Shown here piece by piece: positions 25,341-34,351 of a stretch of 64,000 bases of DNA. Made by a program: the position numbers and the translations under genes. The DNA is from Rhizobium sp. AC27/96. Lineage in GTDB: Bacteria > Pseudomonadota > Alphaproteobacteria > Rhizobiales > Rhizobiaceae. The DNA is taken from the NCBI RefSeq assembly GCF_001692325.1, contig NZ_LXKN01000073.1, forward strand, positions 185,683 through 249,682. Direction: 5' to 3'. The notes beneath the pieces are model-generated. The model had not been told where the DNA came from, made no database searches, and was given only the letters and a program-made list of their open reading frames with translations. Each line of letters starts with the position of its first letter. The first letter of the stretch is position 1.

Positions 25341-25482
25341 CACCTCACGCTGAGGTGCCTTGGCGCGCGAGCGTCAAGGCCTGAAAGTACGAGGTGGCCC
25401 GGTGGAACATCTCCACCCGCCCTCGTGGTTCGAGACTTCGGCCCTTCGACAAGCTCAGGAGCCTCCGCACCTCACCACGAGG
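25341..25482. repeat. Palindromic intergenic repeat region after phnN
   Basis: The 237-nt gap between phnN and polA holds nested inverted repeats. CACCTCA-CGC-TGAGGTG lies at 25341-25357, CCTTG and CAAGG arms follow at about 25358-25380, and CCTCGTGG (25421-25428) pairs with CCACGAGG (25475-25482). The words (TTCGACAAGCTCAGGA and similar) have the style of rhizobial mosaic palindromic elements. It also separates the converging phnN and polA transcripts. Confidence 0.6.
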
Positions 25483-25512
25483 ACCGATCTCCTCACTATG
25501 CCCGATATGGCC

Positions 25513-28500
25513 TCAGTGCGCCTCATCCCAATTGTTGGCGGCGCGGGCATCGACCTTCAGAGGCACAGCCATGTCCACCGCCGGCATGGCGGCATTTTCC
25601 ATGACGGAGACGATGATCGGCGTCGTGCGCTCGACATCGGCATCCTCCACTTCGAAGATCAGCTCGTCATGCACCTGCAGCAGCATGCGAACGCGATCGC
25701 CAAGCCCGGCCGAAGCCAGTGCCGGCTCCATCTTGATCATGGCGCGACGGATGACATCGGCGGCAGATCCCTGGATCGGCGCATTGATCGAGGCGCGCTC
25801 GTTGAAGGCACGCACGGACGGATTGGAGGAACGGATTTCCGGGAAATGGATGCGGCGGCCGAAGATGGTCTCGACATAGCCCTTGTCGCGCGCCGTCTGC
25901 TTGGTGCCGTCCATGTAATCGCGGATGCCGGGGAAGCGCTCGAAATACTTCTTGATGTAATCGCCCGCTTCCGAGCGTTCGATGGAGAGCTGGTTGGCAA
26001 GACCGAAGGCGGAAATGCCGTAGATGATGCCGAAGTTGATCGCCTTGGCACGGCGGCGAACCTCGCTCGGCATGCCCTCGACCGGCACGCCGAACATTTC
26101 GGACGCCGTCATCGCGTGAATGTCGATGCCATCCTCGAACGCCTGCTTCAGCTGTGGGATGTTGGCGACATGCGCCAGCACACGCAGTTCGATCTGGCTG
26201 TAGTCGGCCGAAACCAGCTTGTGGCCTGGGGTCGAGATGAAGGCCGTGCGGATCTTGCGGCCTTCCGCGGTGCGCACCGGGATATTCTGCAGGTTCGGTT
26301 CGGAGGACGACAGGCGTCCGGTCGTGGTCGAGGCCAGCGAATAGGAGGTGTGAACGCGCTTCGTCTGCGGATGCACATAGGTCGGCAGCGCATCGGTATA
26401 GGTCGATTTCAGCTTGGTGAGCTGACGCCAGTCGACGATCTTACGCGGCAGCTCGAAGCCGGCTGCCGCCAGATCCTCCAGCACCTGCGCCGAGGTCGAC
26501 CATTGGCCTGTCTTGGTCTTGCTGCCGCCAGCCAAACCCATCTTGCCGAAGAGGATGTCGCCGAGCTGCTTCGGCGAGCCGATGTTGAAGCGTTCGCCCG
26601 CCAGCGTGTAAACTTCATCCTCCAGCCGCGCCGCGCCCTGCGCCAGTTCGCCGGAGAGGCGTGACAGGATCTGCCGGTCGATGGTGATGCCGCGCTCTTC
26701 CATGTGGGCGAGCACCGGCACCAGAGGCCGCTCCAGCCGTTCGTAGACGGCGGAGAGTTTTTCCGCCGCAAGCCGCGGCTTCAGCACCAGCCAAAGACGC
26801 AGGGTCACGTCCGCATCCTCGGCGGCATAGGCCGTGGCGCGGTCGATATCGACGAGATCGAAGGTGACATTGGATTTGCCGCTGCCGGCCACGTCCTTAT
26901 AGGCGATCGGCTTGTGGCCGAGCCAGCGTTCGGACAGGCTGTCCATGCCGTGAAGGGCATTGGAGCCGCCGTCAAGCACGTAGGACAACAGCATCGTATC
27001 GTCGAAGGCCTTGGTCTCGATACCGTAGCGCTTCATCAGCAGGTAATCGTATTTGAGGTTCTGCGCGATCTTGAGGATGGAGCTATCCTCAAGCAGATCC
27101 TTCAATCGCGCCAGCGCATCGCGCAGCGGAATCTGATTGTCGGCGAGCCCACCACCGAGCAGATCGCCGACGCCGGTCTTGTGGCTGAGGGGCACGTAAG
27201 CCGCGCGAATGGAGGCACCCGTGGGATCGTTCTTGTTATCCGCGATCGCCAGCGAAAAGCCGACGATCTCAGCCTGCATGACATCGAGCGATGTCGTTTC
27301 CGTATCGAAGGCAACGATGCCGGTCTCGCGGGCATCAGCGATCCATCGATCGAGGGTAGCGATATCGCGGATGGTCACGTATTTCGAATGATCGATCGGT
27401 GCGGTGGCGAAGCTCGCGGCGCGCGCAGTGGCAAGGTCGGTCGGCTCGGTCAACCCTTCGACGGCCAGCCGCGGCTTGACCGCCGGCGCGGGAGCGGAAG
27501 CGCCTTCGGCGGCAACCGTGCCGCCGGCAACGGGTTCGGCATTGTCTGCGACATCGAGATCCGGGCCATGCGCGGCGTCAGCAAGCTCGACCTTGACTTC
27601 GGACGGTTCGATCGTGGCCGGGTCGCAATCGCAGGCATCGGCAACGCGGCGCGTCAGCGAGGTGAATTCCATTGCCTTCAGGAAGCCGACCAGCTTCGGG
27701 CCGTTCTGCGGCTCGAGCACCAAAGCGTCGAGTTCAAGCTCGAGTGGCACGTCGGTTCTCAGCGTCACCAGCTGCCGGGAGATCCGCGCAAGCTCGGCGT
27801 TGGCGATGATGTTCTCGCGGCGCTTCTGCTGCTTGATTTCCTCGGCGCGGGCAAGCAGCGTATCGAGATCGCCGAATTCTTCCAGAAGCTGCGCCGCCGT
27901 CTTCGGGCCGATGCCGGGGATGCCGGGCACGTTGTCGACCGAATCACCGGTCATGGCCTGCAGGTCGATCATCTTGTCCGGCGTCACACCCCATTTCTCG
28001 ATGACGTCGGGAATACCGATCTGCTTGTCCTTCATGCTGTCATACATGTGGACCGTCGGGGTGACGAGCTGCATCAGGTCCTTGTCGGACGAGATGATCG
28101 TGACATCGGCACCGGTCGCCTCGGCCTGGCGGGCATAGGTGGCGATGATGTCGTCGGCCTCGAAACCATCGGTCTCGATGCAGGGCAGGTTGAAGGCGCG
28201 GGTCGCCTGACGGATGAGCCCGAATTGCGGGATCAACTCTTCCGGCGGGGCCGAGCGGTTTGCCTTGTAGTCGGGGAAAATTTCCTTGCGGAAGGTCTTC
28301 GACGAATAGTCGAAAATGACCGCAAAATGGGTCGGCGTCACCCCGACCGATGTATCACGCGCCGAGGTCAGCAGCTTCCACAGCATGTTGCAGAAACCGG
28401 AGACGGCGCCGACAGGCAATCCATCGGACTTGCGCGTCAGCGGCGGCAGGGCGTGAAAGGCCCGGAAAATGAAACCGGAGCCGTCGACGAGGAAGAGATG

Positions 28501-28515
28501 ATCACCTTTTTTCAT
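25513..28515 (-). CDS. polA: DNA polymerase I
   Basis: This is the repair and Okazaki-processing polymerase, 1000 residues from ATG 28515. It has a 5'-3' exonuclease domain at about 1-290 (FLVDGSGFIFRAFHALPPL, VNEPGIPGIGPKTA-type VPGIPGIGPKTA). A linker rich in Ala/Pro lies at 310-370. The 3'-5' proofreading domain begins VAFDTETTSLD near 404, with the DxE pair kept. Polymerase motif A SADYSQIELR is near 770 and motif C QVHDELIFE near 947. A TTG at 28545 is also in frame; the shorter start matches the family. The intergenic region upstream holds the sRNA described below. Confidence 0.96.
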   Translation of the reverse strand: MKKGDHLFLVDGSGFIFRAFHALPPLTRKSDGLPVGAVSGFCNMLWKLLTSARDTSVGVTPTHFAVIFDYSSKTFRKEIFPDYKANRSAPPEELIPQFGLIRQATRAFNLPCIETDGFEADDIIATYARQAEATGADVTIISSDKDLMQLVTPTVHMYDSMKDKQIGIPDVIEKWGVTPDKMIDLQAMTGDSVDNVPGIPGIGPKTAAQLLEEFGDLDTLLARAEEIKQQKRRENIIANAELARISRQLVTLRTDVPLELELDALVLEPQNGPKLVGFLKAMEFTSLTRRVADACDCDPATIEPSEVKVELADAAHGPDLDVADNAEPVAGGTVAAEGASAPAPAVKPRLAVEGLTEPTDLATARAASFATAPIDHSKYVTIRDIATLDRWIADARETGIVAFDTETTSLDVMQAEIVGFSLAIADNKNDPTGASIRAAYVPLSHKTGVGDLLGGGLADNQIPLRDALARLKDLLEDSSILKIAQNLKYDYLLMKRYGIETKAFDDTMLLSYVLDGGSNALHGMDSLSERWLGHKPIAYKDVAGSGKSNVTFDLVDIDRATAYAAEDADVTLRLWLVLKPRLAAEKLSAVYERLERPLVPVLAHMEERGITIDRQILSRLSGELAQGAARLEDEVYTLAGERFNIGSPKQLGDILFGKMGLAGGSKTKTGQWSTSAQVLEDLAAAGFELPRKIVDWRQLTKLKSTYTDALPTYVHPQTKRVHTSYSLASTTTGRLSSSEPNLQNIPVRTAEGRKIRTAFISTPGHKLVSADYSQIELRVLAHVANIPQLKQAFEDGIDIHAMTASEMFGVPVEGMPSEVRRRAKAINFGIIYGISAFGLANQLSIERSEAGDYIKKYFERFPGIRDYMDGTKQTARDKGYVETIFGRRIHFPEIRSSNPSVRAFNERASINAPIQGSAADVIRRAMIKMEPALASAGLGDRVRMLLQVHDELIFEVEDADVERTTPIIVSVMENAAMPAVDMAVPLKVDARAANNWDEAH

Positions 28516-28675
28516 GGAAGCATGGATAGCGTGGCGCACCTCCAACGTCCATATAAACTTGTGTTTTACACCCCTGCGGGAGGGCCAAATCTCTCACCGA
28601 AACGTTACTAAGTTTTAATTGATCTAATCTGCGCATTCCCTTGAAAAACCACATTCGAAACCTCAAATCATACTC

Positions 28676-28815
28676 ACCGGCGATTGATACGCCGCGGGTC
28701 TGACAACCGGCCTGTCCCCCGCCATGTCAGACTTGGACAAAGGCCTATCCCCTCTCCGGGCCTTTGTCCCCCTTTCTGAGCCGCCATGGCGCCCTCCAGG
28801 CCATGGCGGCTTTTT
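28676..28815 (+). ncRNA. alpha-r7 (Smr7C-like) small RNA candidate
   Basis: Between polA (minus) and marR (plus) the plus strand has no gene, but it ends in two hairpins, GGACAAAGGCC/GGCCTTTGTCC (28735-28769) and GCCGCCATGG/CCATGGCGGC with TTTTT (28780-28815). A -35-like TTGAAA stands at 28641, giving an expected transcript near 140 nt; the 5' end is approximate. From memory, Smr7C of Sinorhizobium meliloti, founder of the alpha-r7 sRNA family, has the same neighbours (polA and a MarR gene) and a length near 150 nt. The identification rests on context and structure, not on alignment. Confidence 0.72.
28780..28815 (+). terminator. Rho-independent terminator of the sRNA
   Basis: GCCGCCATGG (28780-28789) pairs perfectly with CCATGGCGGC (28801-28810) around an 11-nt loop and is followed by TTTTTC. 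No protein gene on this strand lies upstream within the gap, so it implies a short independent transcript. Confidence 0.85.
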
Positions 28816-28934
28816 CATGAGAAAAATGCACCCCTTGCTTGTAAAAAAATTGAGCGAAGTTGCTGATTTCAGGCCTATCCGTACCCAAGATTTGCTGATT
28901 GTCTTGGTTATGAATTATCGGCATACTTGCAATC

Positions 28935-29366
28935 ATGGGATTTAATCGGATGGACTCCGCGGCTTATCTTGCCGGTCAAATGGCGAAGGCATTTGCTCGC
29001 GCATTACAGCAACGCGCAGCCAGACTCGGCTTCTCGCCCGGCCAGTTTCCGATCCTCCTGGAATTGTGGTCCGAGAACGGGTTGACGCAAAAACAACTGC
29101 TAGAGCGTGTCGATATCGAACAGGCGACGATGGCCAACACGCTGTCGCGCATGGAACGTGACGGGCTGGTCGAGCGCCGCCCGCATCCATCGGACAAGCG
29201 GGCGCAACTGATCTTCCTGACGGAGAAAGCCGCCGCCATCGAGGCCGAGGCCATCGAGGCTGCAACGGCTGCCGACACGACCCTTCTGAAGGGTTTCCGC
29301 AGTTTCGAGCGCGAGCTGTTGCTCGAATATGTCAGGCGTATCCTAGAGAACGCCAAGCATCTCTAG
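28935..29366 (+). CDS. MarR family transcriptional regulator
   Basis: This is a winged-helix regulator of 143 residues (138 if the second ATG at 28950 is used; neither has a strong ribosome binding site). The DNA-binding region is LGFSPGQFPILLELWSENGLTQKQLLERVDIEQATMANTLSRMERDGLVERRPHPSDKRAQLIFLT, complete with the wing DKR residues. The ligand is unknown. It converges on the GGDEF-EAL gene with a 2-nt gap. Confidence 0.9.
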   Translation: MGFNRMDSAAYLAGQMAKAFARALQQRAARLGFSPGQFPILLELWSENGLTQKQLLERVDIEQATMANTLSRMERDGLVERRPHPSDKRAQLIFLTEKAAAIEAEAIEAATAADTTLLKGFRSFERELLLEYVRRILENAKHL

Positions 29367-29368
29367 GC

Positions 29369-31705
29369 TTAGCCCACAGCCTTCTCCGGCATGGGGAACT
29401 GCGCGCTCGGACCAACATCCGGCTTGCCGAAGAATATCCCCTGCAGCTGGGCGCAGCCCTCTTCGATGACGATGCGGCGCTGGGTTTCGGTTTCCACACC
29501 CTCCGTCACGACAGGCATGTTCAGGCTGTGGCCGAGACCGATGATTGCGCGCACGATCGAGCGTGCCGCCGGATCATGTTCCAGAGCGCCGGTGAAGCTG
29601 CGATCGACCTTGATCTTGTCGAAGGGGAAGGAACGCAGATTGCTGAGCGAGGAAAAACCGGTGCCGAAATCATCCATGACGACCCGGACGCCAAGGCGGT
29701 GCAGCCGCTGCAGCGTCGCGATGACAGCCGTGCGTTCACGCATCAGGGCCGCCTCGGTGATCTCCAGCTCCAGCCGTTTCGGATCGAGGCCGGCCTTCCG
29801 CAGGATGCGCTCGATCTGGTCGTAAAGCGTCGGGATCATGAATTGCAGCGGCGACAGATTGACGGCGACGCTTGCCGGCTCACTCCAGAGGGCGGCTTCC
29901 TGGCATGCCTGCTCCAGCACCCATTCACCGATTGCCGCAATCGATCCGCTCTCCTCGGCGATCGGAATGAAGGTCTCCGGCTCGATGATCCCCCGGTCGG
30001 GATGTTTCCAGCGCAGCAGGGCTTCGTAGCCGGTGACGCCGTCGCTGCCGACATCGTAGATCGGCTGGTATTCAAGATAGAGCTGCTTGCGCAGGATGGC
30101 CTGCCGCAGGTCGTTTTCGAGCTGGCGGCGGGTGCGCACGGCCTTGTCCATTTCAGCGTCGAAGAAGCAGGCATGCCCGCGGCCGCCACGCTTGGCGCGA
30201 TAAAGCGCCGTATCCGCATTCGCGTAAAGCTGCTCGGCACTGGCGCCGTCACGCGGGTAGATGGCGATGCCGAGGCTGACGCCGACCGCAGTCGGATCGC
30301 GTGCAGTATCCATCTCCACGGCAAATTCCGCAAGAATGCGCTCGGCAAGGCGCGTTGCGCCATCGGATCGCTGACGCAGCGGCTGGATGATGGCGAATTC
30401 ATCGCCGCCAAGCCTTGCCACCGTATCCCCCTCCTCGGCGGTGCGCTGCAGGATGCCGGCGACCTTGCAGAGGATCCGATCGCCCTCGGCGTGACCGAAG
30501 ACATCGTTGATCGCCTTGAAGCGATCGAGGTCCAGGCAGAAGATCGCGACTTCGCCGCCCTTGCGGCTTGCCATTTGCAGCGCCTGGCGCATGCGCTGGT
30601 CGAACAGCGAGCGATTGGGAAGATCCGTCAGTATATCGTGATGCGCCAGATGCTCGATCATCTGCTGCGCCTGCCGGCGCTCCGTCAGGTCGCGCACCAC
30701 AAGCACGCTGCAATCGTGGCCGCGATAGGTGATGGAGCGGATCACGGTTTCCACAGGGATGGCCTTGCCGTCCCGCCCTGACAGCGTGGTCTCGAGCGGG
30801 ATGGCGGTCTCCGCATAGGTATCCATGTCGATCATCAGAAAGGCCTCGGCCGGCGCGCCGATGACCTGCTGGGGGGACCATCCGGAAATGGCGAAGAACC
30901 GCTCGTTCGCATCGATCACCCGGCCATCGCGAAGAACGAGCAGTCCCTCCAGCGAGGCGTTTGCAAAACCGCGAAGGTCAGTGAGGTGACGGTCGACGAA
31001 GATGGCGCCGAGCGCGATTAAGATCAGCCCGGTCGCGGCAGCCATGACGATGCCGGCAAGGACGCTTCGGTCGATGGAAAGAGGCATCACTTCCGTGCCC
31101 GCCTCAGGCGTCAACGTGACACCGCTCATCGCCGTGAAGTGCAGCGCGCAGATCGCCAGGACCAGGAGAAGAGTGCCGCCAAGGATGCGCTTGACGCCGT
31201 GAAGGCCGCGAAAAGCTAGGAAGGAAAGCGAGGCAAGGCCGACGCCGACGGCAACAGCAGCAACGACGCGCGGCATGCTGTAGGAGAGCTCCGCGGAGGC
31301 TTCGATGGCCTGCATGCCGGTGAAATGCATGGCGGCTATGCCCAGCGCCATCAGCACACCGCCGACGGTGAACGAGGCGGCGTTATCCCACTCGAACGCA
31401 ACCGCGATGGCAAGCCACGAGCCGGCGATTCCAAAAACGACAGACAGCACGGTCAGCGACAGACCATAGGTGATGGGCAGGCTGCCCTCATATGCCAGCA
31501 TGGCGATAAAATGCGTCGCCCATATGCCGACGCCGCTGGCAAAGGCTGCGGCGGTAATCCAGTATCGACGCTGGTGCGACCGGCACTCCTGCGCACGTGC
31601 AAAGAGAAGCATGGTGGCCAGGCTGCCGATGAGGCAAATGATTGCCGCGACAAGAATCAACCTTATGTCGTGGTCGTCGCGAATGCATGCAATCACTGAA
31701 AACAT
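29369..31705 (-). CDS. MHYT-PAS-GGDEF-EAL cyclic di-GMP signalling protein
   Basis: This is a membrane sensor of 778 residues. The seven-helix MHYT domain occupies about 1-235, with repeats such as WATHFIAMLAYEG, AMHFTGMQA and ALHFTAMSG whose Met/His residues are proposed to bind copper and sense gases. A PAS domain follows at about 245-345 (ANERFFAISGWSPQQVIG). The GGDEF domain has the intact catalytic RLGGDEFAI near 435 and the EAL domain the intact YEALLRW near 560, with DDFGTGFSSL. Both cyclase and phosphodiesterase activity are possible. Output is probably the biofilm/motility switch (inference). Confidence 0.93.
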   Translation of the reverse strand: MFSVIACIRDDHDIRLILVAAIICLIGSLATMLLFARAQECRSHQRRYWITAAAFASGVGIWATHFIAMLAYEGSLPITYGLSLTVLSVVFGIAGSWLAIAVAFEWDNAASFTVGGVLMALGIAAMHFTGMQAIEASAELSYSMPRVVAAVAVGVGLASLSFLAFRGLHGVKRILGGTLLLVLAICALHFTAMSGVTLTPEAGTEVMPLSIDRSVLAGIVMAAATGLILIALGAIFVDRHLTDLRGFANASLEGLLVLRDGRVIDANERFFAISGWSPQQVIGAPAEAFLMIDMDTYAETAIPLETTLSGRDGKAIPVETVIRSITYRGHDCSVLVVRDLTERRQAQQMIEHLAHHDILTDLPNRSLFDQRMRQALQMASRKGGEVAIFCLDLDRFKAINDVFGHAEGDRILCKVAGILQRTAEEGDTVARLGGDEFAIIQPLRQRSDGATRLAERILAEFAVEMDTARDPTAVGVSLGIAIYPRDGASAEQLYANADTALYRAKRGGRGHACFFDAEMDKAVRTRRQLENDLRQAILRKQLYLEYQPIYDVGSDGVTGYEALLRWKHPDRGIIEPETFIPIAEESGSIAAIGEWVLEQACQEAALWSEPASVAVNLSPLQFMIPTLYDQIERILRKAGLDPKRLELEITEAALMRERTAVIATLQRLHRLGVRVVMDDFGTGFSSLSNLRSFPFDKIKVDRSFTGALEHDPAARSIVRAIIGLGHSLNMPVVTEGVETETQRRIVIEEGCAQLQGIFFGKPDVGPSAQFPMPEKAVG

Positions 31706-31904
31706 TTTTAGTCTCCAGAATACTCTTCTGGATTGAGGTTATTTCTAATACTCTAAAAAACTTGTAAACTACATACGCAACTAATCACATAAACATTGCC
31801 CCCGAGCCGAAGCCGCAAGCTACGGTAAATTTTCGGTTTTAACGCCTCGAAACCGACAGGGCTTTGGTCTATCGTCCCTCAAAATCTCATGTAAGGAGTC
31901 GGAC

Positions 31905-33293
31905 ATGACCGATCTATCGCCCGTTCTCGATCGCGCCGATCAGAACCTTCCCTCCAGCCTCGACAATCTGTTCGAATTGCTGCGCATCAAGTCCATTTCC
32001 ACGGATCCGGACTTCAAGGCTGAATGCCGCAAGGCGGCGGAATGGCTGGTCGGCTACCTGAATTCGCTGGGCTTCACCGCTTCGGTGCGCGACACGCCCG
32101 GCCATCCGATGGTGGTGGCTCACCACGATGCCGGCAGCGCCAACGCTCCGCATGTGCTGTTCTATGGTCACTACGACGTGCAGCCGGTCGACCCGATCGA
32201 ATTGTGGGAAAGCGATCCCTTCGCGCCTGAGATCAAGGACATGGGCAACGGCCGCAAGATCCTGACCGGTCGCGGCACGTCAGACGACAAGGGTCAGTTG
32301 ATGACCTTCGTCGAGGCCGTGCGCGCCTACAAGGAGACCAAGGGCACGCTTCCGGTGCGCATCACCATCCTGTTCGAAGGCGAAGAGGAATCCGGCTCGC
32401 CTTCGCTCAAGCCCTTCCTCGAAGCCAATGCCGCCGAGCTGAAGGCGGATTTCGCCCTCGTCTGCGATACCGGCATGTGGGACGGCGACACGCCGGCGAT
32501 TTCGGCCGGCCTGCGCGGCCTCGTCGGCGAAGAGATCACCATCACCGCAGCCGACCGCGACCTGCATTCGGGCCTCTTCGGCGGCGCCGCCGCCAACCCG
32601 ATCCATATCCTCACCGACATCCTCGCCGGTCTGCATGACGAGACCGGCCGCATCACGCTTCCCGGCTTTTATGAAGGCGTCGAGGAAACGCCCGCCAATA
32701 TCAAGGCCTCGTGGGAGAAGCTCGGCATGACGGCCGAGAAATTCCTCGGCGAAGTCGGCCTGTCGATCCCCTCGGGCGAGAAGGGCCGCTCGGTAATGGA
32801 ACTCACCTGGGCGCGACCGACGGCGGAAGTGAACGGCATCTGGGGCGGCTATACCGGCGCCGGCTTCAAGACCGTGATTGCGGCCAAGGCATCGGCGAAG
32901 GTTTCCTTCCGGCTCGTCGGCCAGCAGAACCCGCCGGCCATCCGCGAAAGCTTCCGCGCCTATGTGCGTTCCAAGATACCGGCGGATTGCTCGGTGGAAT
33001 TCCATGAGCATGGCGGTTCGCCGGCAATCCAACTCTCCTATGATTCGCCTGTGCTGACCAAAGCGAAGACGGCGCTTTCCAGCGAGTGGCCGCAGCCTGC
33101 CCTCATCATCGGCATGGGCGGCTCGATCCCGATCGTCGGCGACTTCCAGAAGATGCTGGGCATGGAATCGCTGCTCGTCGGCTTCGGCCTCTCCGACGAC
33201 CGCATCCATTCGCCGAACGAAAAGTACGAGCTGCGCTCCTACCACAAGGGCATTCGCTCCTGGATCCGCATCCTCGACGCGCTCGCAGTCTAA
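31905..33293 (+). CDS. M20-family dipeptidase
   Basis: This zinc dipeptidase of the M20/CNDP-like family has 462 residues, the family length. Metal and catalytic motifs are visible: FYGHYDVQPVDPIELW (His and catalytic Asp) near 85, GRGTSDDKGQLM (bridging Asp) near 125, FEGEEESGSPSL (catalytic Glu) near 160, and the C-terminal His in DDRIHSPNEKYEL. An unusually clear AAGGAG precedes the ATG. It stands alone and is followed by a hairpin. Confidence 0.9.
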   Translation: MTDLSPVLDRADQNLPSSLDNLFELLRIKSISTDPDFKAECRKAAEWLVGYLNSLGFTASVRDTPGHPMVVAHHDAGSANAPHVLFYGHYDVQPVDPIELWESDPFAPEIKDMGNGRKILTGRGTSDDKGQLMTFVEAVRAYKETKGTLPVRITILFEGEEESGSPSLKPFLEANAAELKADFALVCDTGMWDGDTPAISAGLRGLVGEEITITAADRDLHSGLFGGAAANPIHILTDILAGLHDETGRITLPGFYEGVEETPANIKASWEKLGMTAEKFLGEVGLSIPSGEKGRSVMELTWARPTAEVNGIWGGYTGAGFKTVIAAKASAKVSFRLVGQQNPPAIRESFRAYVRSKIPADCSVEFHEHGGSPAIQLSYDSPVLTKAKTALSSEWPQPALIIGMGGSIPIVGDFQKMLGMESLLVGFGLSDDRIHSPNEKYELRSYHKGIRSWIRILDALAV

Positions 33294-33303
33294 ACGATCT
33301 GCC

Positions 33304-33329
33304 GGGACGCGTGCCTCTTTGCGCGTCCC
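33304..33329 (+). terminator. Hairpin after the dipeptidase gene
   Basis: GGGACGCG (33304-33311) and CGCGTCCC (33322-33329) form an 8-bp stem with a 10-nt loop, 10 nt past the stop. The T tract is poor (GTCCTCAC), so termination is uncertain. Confidence 0.45.
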
Positions 33330-33427
33330 GTCCTCACTCCCGCCTCGATGACATTTAAGCTGTCATCCGGACCGAGCGACGGCAGGGCTGCTCTCGCGTC
33401 TTTTGGCCACGATCGATGAGATGAAAT

Positions 33428-34351
33428 ATGGGAATCTGGATCGATACCGACATGGGGTTCGATGACATCGCCGCCATCCTGGTTGTCGTGCATTCGAAGC
33501 TTACTATCGACGGTGTTTCGCTGGTAAGCGGCAACGCTCCGCTATCGCATGTCCAGGCCAATGCGGCGAGTGCCGCCGCCGTCTTCGGCTGGTCTTTTCC
33601 CATTCACACCGGCCGCGAATTGCCGGTGCTCTGCAAGCTGGAGACGGCGCAAAGCATTCTCGGCCAGACCGGCATTCCGACAACAGGCCGTAGCCTGCCG
33701 CCCGCCAATCCGTTGCCGTTGAGCAATGCTTTTGCCGCACTCTGCGATTGGCTTGCCGATGGCGCGGGACCGAAACGCATCCTCGCGCTTGGCCCGCTCA
33801 CGAATATCGCCGCCCTCGCGCTTGCCCGCCCGGAACTGGCCGCCCGCATCGACGAGCTGATCTGGATGGGCGGCGGCGTCACCTCAGGCAATCATACCGC
33901 CTCGGCTGAGTTCAACGCCTTCGCCGACCCCGAGGCGCTGGCAATCGTGCTGGCACATGGCCTGCCGCTCAGGATGATCGATCTCGACATCTGCCGGAAG
34001 GTGCTGGCCTGGCCCGAGGATGTAGCCCGTCTGCGCCAGACAACAGGCGAAAAGGCGCAGCTGCTCGCCGATCTTCTCGAAGGTTACGTCAACATCGCCA
34101 TCAGCCGCGGCCGGCCGGCCATGGCCGTGTATGATCCGACGGCGGCGGCCATTTTGGTCGCGCCCGAGATAGCAACGCTTCGCCACGCACGCATCGACGC
34201 CGAATTGCAGGGGCAGCATACGCGCGGTCGCACTGTCGTCGAGATGCGCGGCTCACATGGTGCCTTCAACGCCCATTTCGCGGCCGAAATCGATGCCGAC
34301 AAGGCGCGTTCCATCATATTCGATGCCCTACAGCGAGAGGCCGGCCGATGA
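33428..34351 (+). CDS. Inosine-uridine-type nucleoside hydrolase
   Basis: This N-ribohydrolase splits nucleosides into base and ribose and has 307 residues. The calcium-site motif WIDTDMGFDD is at residues 4-13; ALGPLTNIAAL and MGGG, then SAEFNAFADPEA are also standard. The late motif usually read as His-Asp-Pro is VYDPTA, so the His that acts as proton donor in many family members is Tyr here; this suggests a different specificity group. The stop overlaps the adenine deaminase start (ATGA), so the two work in sequence on adenosine. Confidence 0.88.
   Translation: MGIWIDTDMGFDDIAAILVVVHSKLTIDGVSLVSGNAPLSHVQANAASAAAVFGWSFPIHTGRELPVLCKLETAQSILGQTGIPTTGRSLPPANPLPLSNAFAALCDWLADGAGPKRILALGPLTNIAALALARPELAARIDELIWMGGGVTSGNHTASAEFNAFADPEALAIVLAHGLPLRMIDLDICRKVLAWPEDVARLRQTTGEKAQLLADLLEGYVNIAISRGRPAMAVYDPTAAAILVAPEIATLRHARIDAELQGQHTRGRTVVEMRGSHGAFNAHFAAEIDADKARSIIFDALQREAGR

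Noticed and set aside
25276..25512. CRISPR or tandem repeat array after phnN
   Set aside because: The repeats are inverted pairs of different words, without regular unit length or spacers.
26704..28611. Long open frame antisense to polA
   Set aside because: Low-complexity Gly/Arg/Asp composition and complete overlap with a conserved polA.
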